Shown here: positions 21,561 through 27,095 of the stretch, piece by piece | How the letters are laid out: each line of letters begins with the position of its first letter | How positions within the stretch are numbered: position 1 is the stretch's first letter | Assembly (NCBI GenBank): GCA_937974195.1 | Contig: CALJIC010000005.1 | Coordinates: forward strand, 1-27,095 | DNA: 27,095 bases | Origin: an uncultured Roseiflexaceae bacterium | GTDB taxonomy: Bacteria; Chloroflexota; Chloroflexia; Chloroflexales; Roseiflexaceae | Direction: 5' to 3' | The notes under the pieces: model-generated | Told to the model about the DNA's origin: nothing | The model's input: only the letters and a program-made list of their open reading frames with translations | Database searches by the model: none | Made by a program: the position numbers and the translations under genes

Positions 21561-23372
21561 CTACGGCGCGCGGCGCCACTCCGCGATGTTCCACGTCACG
21601 GGGGCCAGGGCGTCCGGGCGCAGGCCGCGCACATCCGGCCCAGCCGCGACGATCAGCAGGCGCTGGAAGAGCGGCAGCGACGGCAGCTCCTGCGTCCAGA
21701 GCTGCTGCTGCCGCAGGTAGGCCTCGCGCCGCTCCTCGGGGTCGAGCGCCGTCGCGGCCTCTCGCACCGCCCGGTCCGCGTCGCGGAAGCACCAGCCCGC
21801 GAAGTTATCCCCCGTCCAGCCGTTGTTCTCGCTCGGGACGGCGGCGCAGCTCCAGAGCTGCAGGCCGCTCGGCTCGGCGCGCGCCATGCGCCCGAAGAGC
21901 GCCAGGTCGAACTGCCGCAGGTACAGCGGCCCGTCCGGGGCGAAGAGGCTCTCGGAGGGGATCTGCTCGACCACCACCTGCACCCCGATCGCCTGCATGT
22001 TCTCGCGGAAGCGCTCGGCGACCACCTGCCGGACCGGGCTGCCCTCGGTGGTGAGGAGCTGCAGCGTCAGCGTCACCCCGTCCGACGAGACCCGCAGGCC
22101 GTCGCCGTCCGGGTCGGTGTAGCCGGCCTCTTCCAGCAGCCTGCGCGCCTCGTCCGGGTCGAAGGGGTAGCGCGTGAGCTGGTCGGGCGGCGCGGCCGCG
22201 TCCTGCTCGGGGAGGATCCAGCTGTCGAGCACCGGCGTGCGCCCGCCGTACAGCTCGTCCACCATGCCCTGCCGGTCCGTGCCGAAGGCCAGCGCGCGCC
22301 GGACGCGGATATCCTGCAGCATCGGCAGGTCCAGGTTGAAGTCGATGTGCTCCCAGACCGGGCCGGGCAGGTAGGTGACCTGGACGCCCTGCGCAGCGTC
22401 CGCGCTGAGCGGGTCGAATATCTCGGGCGTGAACTTATCCGCGGCGATCACATCGAGGTTGCCGTTGAGCAGGTTGGCGCGCAGCAGCTCGAGGTCGCCG
22501 ATCGTGTGGAAGCGCAGATAGGTGGCGGCCGGCGCCGTGCCGAAGTAGTGCGGGTTGCGCACCATGCGCAGCTCGTTGGGCCCCTGCTGCTCGACCGCGT
22601 ACGGGCCGTAGCCGAGCGGCGCCTTGGCGAACGCCTCGCGCATCTGCTCCGGCGGGGTGCCCTGGAGCTTGTGGCGCGGCAGCGGGGTCCAGTAGCTGAG
22701 GAAGTACGTCGGCCCGGTGTAATCCGGCTGCAGCAGTGCTCGCGTTGTGTGGTCGTCCAGCTTCTCGTAGCTGACCGTCTGGCTCAGCAGGTCGCGGGCC
22801 TCCGGCCCGGGCGGCGCGGCCTTCGCCACCTCGTAGGCGAAGACCGAGTCGTCCGCGGTGACCGGGGTGCCGTCGGACCACGTCAGCCGTGGGTTCCAGC
22901 GGAAGGTCACCGCCAGCTGCTCGACCTGCGTGATCACGTCTGTGACGGTGGTGGTGATGTTGCCGGCGATGTCCAGGTAGACATCGGCCTTGCGCACCTC
23001 GACGTCGCCGTTCTCGATCGTCGGGATGCGCTCGAGCACACCCGTGGTCGTGTAGCCGTAGCCGTAGGTCAGGATGGGCGAGGGGAACAGCAGCTCGACC
23101 ACCGGAGCAGAGGTGCGCGCGGCGGCGGCGCTCTGCGGGTAGGGGTACAGGTCGGTGATCGCGTCCTGCAGGCCGATCTCCCACGTGTCCTGGCGGGTGG
23201 CGAGCTGCTCGGCGACCGCGGCGCTGGTGGGCGGCGGCCCGAGCACCTGCTCGACGGTCGGGGTGACTTCTGGGACCCCGCCCTCGATCGCGCAGGCGGC
23301 AAGAATGAGCGGGAGCGCGAGCGCAGCCAGGAGTATGCGCGCTAGCTGCGGCGCTCGGAAGCGATATCTCAT
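21561..23372 (-). CDS. Family-5 (peptide/nickel-type) ABC substrate-binding lipoprotein, orphan
   Basis: A 603-residue protein with a lipoprotein signal (Arg-rich start, hydrophobic core, lipobox LAAC at about residues 23-26). The family 5 binding domain is recognisable by LAVTFRWNPRLTWSDGTPVTADDSVFAYEVAK, GYGPYAVEQQGPNELRMVRNPHYFG, DIRVRRALAFGTDRQGMVDELYGG and PFDPDEARRLLEEAGYTDPDGDG. Between signal and domain lies an unusually long segment (about 30-150) with a FPSPILTYGYGYTTTGVLERIP block. No permease or ATPase accompanies it, so it may serve the importer at 11139-16859 or another system. The ATG was chosen because the signal peptide starts there; a TTG 11 codons earlier is possible. No clear Shine-Dalgarno. 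Confidence 0.92.
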   Translation of the reverse strand: MRYRFRAPQLARILLAALALPLILAACAIEGGVPEVTPTVEQVLGPPPTSAAVAEQLATRQDTWEIGLQDAITDLYPYPQSAAAARTSAPVVELLFPSPILTYGYGYTTTGVLERIPTIENGDVEVRKADVYLDIAGNITTTVTDVITQVEQLAVTFRWNPRLTWSDGTPVTADDSVFAYEVAKAAPPGPEARDLLSQTVSYEKLDDHTTRALLQPDYTGPTYFLSYWTPLPRHKLQGTPPEQMREAFAKAPLGYGPYAVEQQGPNELRMVRNPHYFGTAPAATYLRFHTIGDLELLRANLLNGNLDVIAADKFTPEIFDPLSADAAQGVQVTYLPGPVWEHIDFNLDLPMLQDIRVRRALAFGTDRQGMVDELYGGRTPVLDSWILPEQDAAAPPDQLTRYPFDPDEARRLLEEAGYTDPDGDGLRVSSDGVTLTLQLLTTEGSPVRQVVAERFRENMQAIGVQVVVEQIPSESLFAPDGPLYLRQFDLALFGRMARAEPSGLQLWSCAAVPSENNGWTGDNFAGWCFRDADRAVREAATALDPEERREAYLRQQQLWTQELPSLPLFQRLLIVAAGPDVRGLRPDALAPVTWNIAEWRRAP

Positions 23373-23412
23373 ATGTATAAAGAAGGTTGCATCAGTGTTT
23401 CGCAAGACCGGG

Positions 23413-23441
23413 AGTCTACCAGGATCGCCTGTATTTGTCCA
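23413..23441 (-). promoter_or_regulatory. Promoter of the orphan substrate-binding protein gene
   Basis: On the minus strand TGGACA (23436-23441), a 17-bp spacer and TAGACT (23413-23418). The start would be near 23406, leaving a leader of about 34 nt. It points away from the extended -10 at 23467 that serves the divergent gene. Confidence 0.5.
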
Positions 23442-23463
23442 ACACGTCGCGGTAACTGCGCTG

Positions 23464-23472
23464 TGCTATAAT
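23464..23472 (+). promoter_or_regulatory. Extended -10 promoter of the M20-fold protein gene
   Basis: TGC immediately before a perfect TATAAT (23467-23472). No -35 is recognisable, which is common for extended -10 promoters. The expected start near 23479 is about 27 nt before the GTG start codon. Confidence 0.6.
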
Positions 23473-23505
23473 GAACCTGGTGTGTTTTACGCACTGGAGA
23501 GCCTC

Positions 23506-24855
23506 GTGACCGAGCCCGCCTTTATTTCGACGGACCGACTGGTCTGTGACCTGGACGAGCTGATCGCGCTGCCTGGCAGCGCGGGACAGGACGAGGCGCT
23601 CGAGGCAGTGGCGGGGCGCGTCGCGGAGATGATGCGCAGCTGCGGGCTGTCGGTGAGCACGGTCACGACGCCGGGCGCGCCGGTGGTGATCGGCCGGCGG
23701 GCCGGCAGGGTGCCGTTCACGCTGCTGCTCTACCACCACTACGACGTTGCGCCGGCCGGCCCCTGGCGCGTGTGGCACCACGAGCCGTTTCAGATGGCCG
23801 AGCGCGACGGCACGCTGTACGGGCGCGGCGTCTCCGAGGGCAAAGGGCCGCTCGCCGCTCACCTGAACGCGATCGCCGCCCTGATCGAGGCCGAGGGCGA
23901 GCTCCCCTGCGGCGTCGTGGTGGTCGCCGAGGGCGAGTGCCTGGCCGGCAGCCCGAACCTTGGCCCGGTGGTCGCCGACAGCCGGGCGCTTCTGCAGGCC
24001 AACGCGTGCCTGGCGACGGCCGGCGAGCGGGACTCGCGCGGGCTGCCCTTCTGCTACAGCGGGTCGAAGGGGCTGCTGCAGCTGCGGCTGCGCGTGACCG
24101 GCGCCGACCTCCCGCTGCCGGCTGGAATGGCGGCCAGCGTCCCCAACCCGCTGTGGCGGCTCATCTGGGCGCTCGGCCAGATCAAGAGCGATCAGGAGGA
24201 GATCCTGATCGGCGGGTTCTACGACACGATCGATGGGCCGAGCCGGCTGGAGAGCCGGGCGCTGCGCAGCACCGAGGTGGACGAGGCGGCGCGCATCGCG
24301 GCGTGGGGCATCGGGCAGTTCCTGTTCGACATGAGCGGCGCGGCGCTGGTGCAGTCCGAGGTGTCGCTGCCGACCTGCAACGTGACCTCGGTGACGACCG
24401 AGCCGGGGGGCGATACGCCGGCGATCCCGACAGCGGCCACGGCGCGGCTCGACTTCCAGCTGGTGCCGCGGCAGCACCCCCAGCAGATCCTGGACCTGCT
24501 CGAGCAGCACCTGGCGGCCAAGGGCCTCGCCGACGTGATCGCCGAGCGGCTGCCCGGCGGGTACCCGGCGGCCTCGACGGCCTTCGACCACCCGTTTGTG
24601 ATGCTGGTCAGCGACGTGGGGCAGCACGTCTACGGGGCGCCGCTGACGCTGCTCCCGCGCGGGCCGTTCAGCCAGCCGCTGTTCTTCTTCGCCGAGTCGT
24701 TCGGCATGCCGGTGGCGGCGGTGGGGTGCGCGCGGCCGGACAGCGGGGCCCACGCGCCGAACGAGCACATCCCGCTGCCGGACCTGGTGCGGCACGGCCA
24801 GATGCTGATCGAAGTGATCTACGCCTGCGCGCGTCAGCCGGTGGCGAGCGGTTGA
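23506..24855 (+). CDS. M20-fold peptidase-like protein with degenerate metal site
   Basis: A 449-residue cytoplasmic protein aligned throughout with M20 dipeptidases (carnosinase/PepV-like). Retained: His78 and Asp80 in HHYDVAP, YGRG before residue 110, GFYDTIDGPS of the lid domain, IPTAATARLDFQLVPRQHP, and His416 in AHAPNE. Changed: the bridging Asp of the usual SDDKG or TDNKG is Glu111 (VSEGKG); the catalytic and ligand Glu-Glu of EGEEEIGSPNL is Cys145-Leu146 (EGECLAGSPNL); the Asp ligand of the next strand is Ala172. There is no frameshift or stop. Two-zinc peptidase chemistry is therefore unlikely, and a binding or altered catalytic role is inferred. The GTG start has GGAGAG at 4 nt; GTG at 23482 is an alternative. 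The tRNA promoter overlaps its stop codon. Confidence 0.88.
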   Translation: MTEPAFISTDRLVCDLDELIALPGSAGQDEALEAVAGRVAEMMRSCGLSVSTVTTPGAPVVIGRRAGRVPFTLLLYHHYDVAPAGPWRVWHHEPFQMAERDGTLYGRGVSEGKGPLAAHLNAIAALIEAEGELPCGVVVVAEGECLAGSPNLGPVVADSRALLQANACLATAGERDSRGLPFCYSGSKGLLQLRLRVTGADLPLPAGMAASVPNPLWRLIWALGQIKSDQEEILIGGFYDTIDGPSRLESRALRSTEVDEAARIAAWGIGQFLFDMSGAALVQSEVSLPTCNVTSVTTEPGGDTPAIPTAATARLDFQLVPRQHPQQILDLLEQHLAAKGLADVIAERLPGGYPAASTAFDHPFVMLVSDVGQHVYGAPLTLLPRGPFSQPLFFFAESFGMPVAAVGCARPDSGAHAPNEHIPLPDLVRHGQMLIEVIYACARQPVASG

Positions 24856-24880
24856 CAGCGGCGCTCTGGTGTGCTACCAT
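24852..24880 (+). promoter_or_regulatory. Promoter of the tRNA gene, overlapping the upstream stop codon
   Basis: TTGACA (24852-24857), a 17-bp spacer and TACCAT (24875-24880) with TGC before it. The TGA stop of the preceding gene (24853-24855) is embedded in the -35. Transcription would start about 12 nt before the mature tRNA. Confidence 0.75.
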
Positions 24881-24898
24881 TCACTGTCGCGAAAGGGC

Positions 24899-24974
<76 letters not shown>

Positions 24975-24984
24975 ATTCCCCAAG

Positions 24985-25012
24985 ACGCTGGCAGGTAACC
25001 TGCCGGCGTTTT
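24985..25012 (+). terminator. Intrinsic terminator after the tRNA
   Basis: An 11-bp stem (24985-24995 with 24999-25009, one G-U wobble), a 3-nt loop and TTTT then GTGTT. It begins 11 nt after the CCA end. Confidence 0.87.
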
Positions 25013-25171
25013 GTGTTGGTGACACGGCCTGCACGGTGGCGGGGAGGCGAAGCCTTCCTGCGGCAGATGCCGCAGCACTGCACCGCAAGAAGCGGATGGA
25101 AGAGAAGGGCGGTCGCCCGCGTCAGCGCCCGGCGGGGAGATGTGACGGGCGACCGCCGGCTTGTGGAGCTA

Positions 25172-25180
25172 TGGTATACT
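25172..25180 (+). promoter_or_regulatory. Extended -10 promoter of the small membrane protein gene
   Basis: TGG followed by TATACT (25175-25180) in the 280-bp region between the tRNA terminator and the next gene. No -35 was found. The leader would be about 105 nt and shows no recognisable element; the region from 25020 to 25170 holds no supported gene. Confidence 0.45.
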
Positions 25181-25295
25181 GGAGATTAGCGAACCTGCTC
25201 TTCGCCTGGACAGCAGCGGCAAAGCTGCGTCGCCTTGATGCGGGCTGGGCGTAGCGCGCATCGCACTGTCCCGGCGTGTCACGCGGGGTGATGCC

Positions 25296-25604
25296 ATGCA
25301 CGACGTTGTGCGCCTGGTGATCATTGCCGGCCTGCTGACCGCTATCATCTTCTCTTCGCTCGGGCTATTCGTCAAGCTTCTGCTGTCAAGCGGGCTCCTC
25401 TACGCGGCTGCGCTGGTGTCGCCTCGCGCCATCCGCACGCTCGTGCCCACCCGCGACCACGGGCTCGTCCTCCTGCTCTCGGGGCTCGCAGGGGTCACGC
25501 TGCTGACGCCGACCGACGGCTGCCTCAAAGTGATGATTTGCCTCATGCTGATCAGCGCCAGCATCTGGGCCTGGCAGCGCACGATCGAGGACGAGCGCGA
25601 GTGA
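25296..25604 (+). CDS. Small integral membrane protein of unknown function
   Basis: A 102-residue protein with three hydrophobic segments: about 5-22 (VVRLVIIAGLLTAIIFSS), 24-41 (LFVKLLLSSGLLYAAALV) and a C-terminal pair of segments between about 56 and 92 (LVLLLSGLAGVTLL and VMICLMLISASIWAW), ending in a charged tail RTIEDERE. Positive residues between segments (RAIRTLVPTRDH) suggest a cytoplasmic loop. The ATG is preceded by GGGGTG at 5 nt; a nearby ATG 5 nt upstream is out of frame. I do not recognise the family. The extended -10 upstream and codon usage matching neighbours support it as a real gene. Confidence 0.65.
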   Translation: MHDVVRLVIIAGLLTAIIFSSLGLFVKLLLSSGLLYAAALVSPRAIRTLVPTRDHGLVLLLSGLAGVTLLTPTDGCLKVMICLMLISASIWAWQRTIEDERE

Positions 25605-25766
25605 CGCGCCGCGCGCTGTTCTGCCGGGCGATGAAGCCGCCGGCCTGAGAGCGACATACCCGGCTCTGCTGCCCCGACCCCCGCGGGCACGCTCCTCCGC
25701 CATCTAGCCCCTGAGCCAGCCTCCGCTTGCACGAGTGCACAGCCGCCATCGATGGACCGCCGCTCC

Positions 25767-25800
25767 GCGGGCAGGTGTCGGTTTTTTGCCCACCGCCCGC
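25767..25800 (+). other. Hairpin with T-rich loop
   Basis: The arms GCGGGC(A)GGTG and CACCGCCCGC pair over 10 bp with one bulged A, enclosing a 13-nt loop that contains TTTTTT. The T-run is inside the loop, so this is not an intrinsic terminator. Function unknown. Confidence 0.35.
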
Positions 25801-25953
25801 CAGAGTCGCGCGCGACGATGTCGGCTCAGTGGCGTGAGCGGGCGCGAGGAGCTGGAAGCGAGGCGAGCGCCGCTTCGACGTGAGGTGATTTCACCGCCTA
25901 CCGCCAGAGCCGCTGCGCCTGCGCCCCGCGGCCTTTCGCGCCTGGCGAGCGGG

Positions 25954-25959
25954 TATAAT
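25954..25959 (+). promoter_or_regulatory. Probable -10 for the MmpS-like protein gene
   Basis: A perfect TATAAT 52 bp before the start codon, preceded by GGG rather than TGN and without a matching -35. A GC-rich hairpin (25968-25985) lies in the resulting leader. Confidence 0.42.
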
Positions 25960-26011
25960 GTCGCCGGGCGCCGCCGGGGCGGCGCAGCACCGAGGCGATG
26001 GGGGATAGTGG

Positions 26012-26896
26012 ATGAGCTGGAGGTCGTGGCGCCTGAGCCCGCAACTTGCCCTTGCCGCGCTCTGTTTTCTGGCAGGCGTAGTGATCCTGTACCGCACGTT
26101 CGCCCGTCCGGCGCCGGCCGCGCCGGGCGAGACCGCAGCCACACCGACGCTGACCGCGGGGATCGTGGTCGTGCCGGAGGAGCCCCCCGCGACGATCACG
26201 CCAGCCGCCAGCCCGCTGCCTGCCGCGCAGGCATACCCGCCGCTGGAGCCCGTGGTGCCCACCGCGTCGCCCACCGAGCCGCCTCCGCCGACCGCCGCGG
26301 TGGAGGCGCCGGCCGAAACAGCCGACGCAGAGCCGACCGCCGCGCCGGATCTCACGGCGGACGCCCAGCCAAGCCCGACCGCGCCGAGCGCCCCAGTAGA
26401 GGCGCCCACGGAGGCCGCGACGGTCGCCGCGACCGTCCCGACGGCCACCGCTGAGCCGCCGACTCCCGTCGTCCAGTCGCTGACTCCCTCGCCGGTCGCT
26501 GAGCCGACCGTCAGCACGCCCACTGAGATCCCGCCCACGCCGACGCCCGAGGTCAGCACCGTCGCGCCGACCGCCACCCCGACGCCCGAGGTCGCGACGA
26601 TGACGCCGACCCCGGCGGCGGCGCGCGTCACCTACCGCGTCGCCGGCACGGTGTCGAGCGCCGATGTGCTGTACATGACGAGCGACGAGGATACGCAGGC
26701 GGAGCGGGTCAACCTGCCGTGGAGCCTGGAGTTCGACGTCACGGGCGAGGCCGACCTGCTGGTTGTGGCGACGAACCCGATCATCGGCGGGGTGGTCGAG
26801 TGCGAGATCCTCGTCAACGGCGTGCGGGTGGACTACGAGCTACAGGTCGACGGGGAGGACGAGGTGCTCTGCGACTATCTCCTGGAGCTGGAGTGA
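26012..26896 (+). CDS. Membrane-anchored protein with Pro/Thr-rich stalk and MmpS-like C-terminal domain
   Basis: A 294-residue protein. Residues 10-29 form one transmembrane helix (LALAALCFLAGVVIL) with a short basic cytoplasmic end and no cleavage or lipobox, so it is a type II-like anchor. Residues 33-205 are an extended Pro/Thr/Ala/Glu-rich stalk with PTPTPE and TPTEIPPTPTPE repeats, a likely O-glycosylated spacer. Residues 208-294 are a compact beta domain: VTYRVAGTVSSADVLYMTS, then VNLPWSLEFDV, then GGVVECEILVNGVRVD and a final Cys in VLCDYLLE. This matches the MmpS C-terminal domain pattern of actinobacteria (TVxYxVxG, NLPWS, GGxIxCxIxVDG) with two Cys that could form a disulfide. Role unknown; no MmpL-type transporter is adjacent. 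Confidence 0.82.
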   Translation: MSWRSWRLSPQLALAALCFLAGVVILYRTFARPAPAAPGETAATPTLTAGIVVVPEEPPATITPAASPLPAAQAYPPLEPVVPTASPTEPPPPTAAVEAPAETADAEPTAAPDLTADAQPSPTAPSAPVEAPTEAATVAATVPTATAEPPTPVVQSLTPSPVAEPTVSTPTEIPPTPTPEVSTVAPTATPTPEVATMTPTPAAARVTYRVAGTVSSADVLYMTSDEDTQAERVNLPWSLEFDVTGEADLLVVATNPIIGGVVECEILVNGVRVDYELQVDGEDEVLCDYLLELE

Positions 26897-26951
26897 GGGG
26901 GCGTCGGCTTCGCCAGTACGCGCCAGGAGGCGCTGCTGGGCCCGCGGGCGT

Positions 26952-27095
26952 GCGCTCCTGAACCGCGCGGGCGGCTGATCTGCACTACCGCGCCAGGGGC
27001 GCGCGCTCCTGAACCGCGCGGGCGGCTGTCTGCGCTGCCGTGCCGGGGGCAGCGTGCGTTTGGATGCGGGCGGGCTAGCCGCCCCCCGCGCCCCC
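26952..27095. repeat. 51-bp tandem repeat at the right edge of the window
   Basis: A 26-bp segment starting GCGCTCCTGAACC is exact at 26952-26977 and 27003-27028, giving a 51-bp period. The following GCGCC/GGGGC and CTGC blocks repeat more loosely, and a degenerate third unit starts near 27054. The region is non-coding as far as it can be seen and continues beyond the edge. Confidence 0.75.

Larger units (their letters stand above)
25605..26011. other. 407-bp intergenic region
   Basis: No gene is supported on either strand. It contains a hairpin with a U-rich loop (25767-25800) and, at its right end, the likely promoter of the next gene (25954-25959). Confidence 0.5.

Noticed and set aside
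21528..23345. Long rightward open frame opposite the orphan substrate-binding protein
   Set aside because: Composition is Arg/Val/His-rich without motifs, whereas the opposite strand encodes a complete family-5 binding protein.
25036..25254. 72-codon open frame between the tRNA and the small membrane protein
   Set aside because: It runs through the extended -10 at 25172 and has no ribosome-binding site or recognisable product.

Overview
The window is a roughly 70% G+C chromosomal segment that looks like Chloroflexota (class Chloroflexia or a close relative). The pointers are SpoVS, Pro/Thr-rich tethered secreted proteins, large GT-C glycosyltransferases with a C-terminal beta domain, many ABC substrate-binding lipoproteins, and weak or absent Shine-Dalgarno sequences on several genes. 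This lineage call is inference from gene content and style, not a search. No phage, transposase, CRISPR array or toxin-antitoxin locus is visible; it is core and metabolic DNA with ordinary intergenic repeats.

Layout. 66-5073: a LivJ-type substrate-binding lipoprotein (-) and an acyl-CoA dehydrogenase-superfamily protein (+) diverge from a shared, AT-richer control region. A 77-aa SH3/KOW-like protein follows the latter, and a convergent aldehyde dehydrogenase (-) has a promoter overlapped by a strong dyad. 5115-8849: two GT-C membrane glycosyltransferases diverge from an 18-bp gap holding overlapping -10 elements. 9087-10920: an RluB/RsuA-type rRNA pseudouridine synthase with a 350-residue Arg/Gly/Tyr/Asp/Glu repeat tail, ending in a strong terminator. 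10994-16859: a complete peptide/nickel-type ABC importer operon (binding protein, two permeases, two ATPases), converging on a secreted CAP-domain protein (16866-17423).

17424-23372 is transcribed leftward: an ArsR-type winged-helix/DUF2087 regulator with a candidate auto-operator, SpoVS, DprA and a second family-5 substrate-binding lipoprotein. 23506-26896 runs rightward: an M20-fold protein whose metal site is largely lost, a tRNA with a CAU anticodon whose promoter overlaps the preceding stop codon, a small membrane protein, and a membrane-anchored Pro/Thr-rich protein with an MmpS-like C-terminal domain. The right edge carries a 51-bp tandem repeat.

The genes suggest a heterotroph importing peptides and amino- or carboxylic-acid-like solutes (three binding proteins, one full importer), with oxidative catabolism (acyl-CoA dehydrogenase-like and aldehyde dehydrogenase) and surface glycosylation. 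The most unusual items are the degenerate M20 protein, the repeat-tailed pseudouridine synthase, the divergent possibly leaderless glycosyltransferase pair, and short palindromes shared between intergenic regions. I do not see a clear multi-gene undescribed system.
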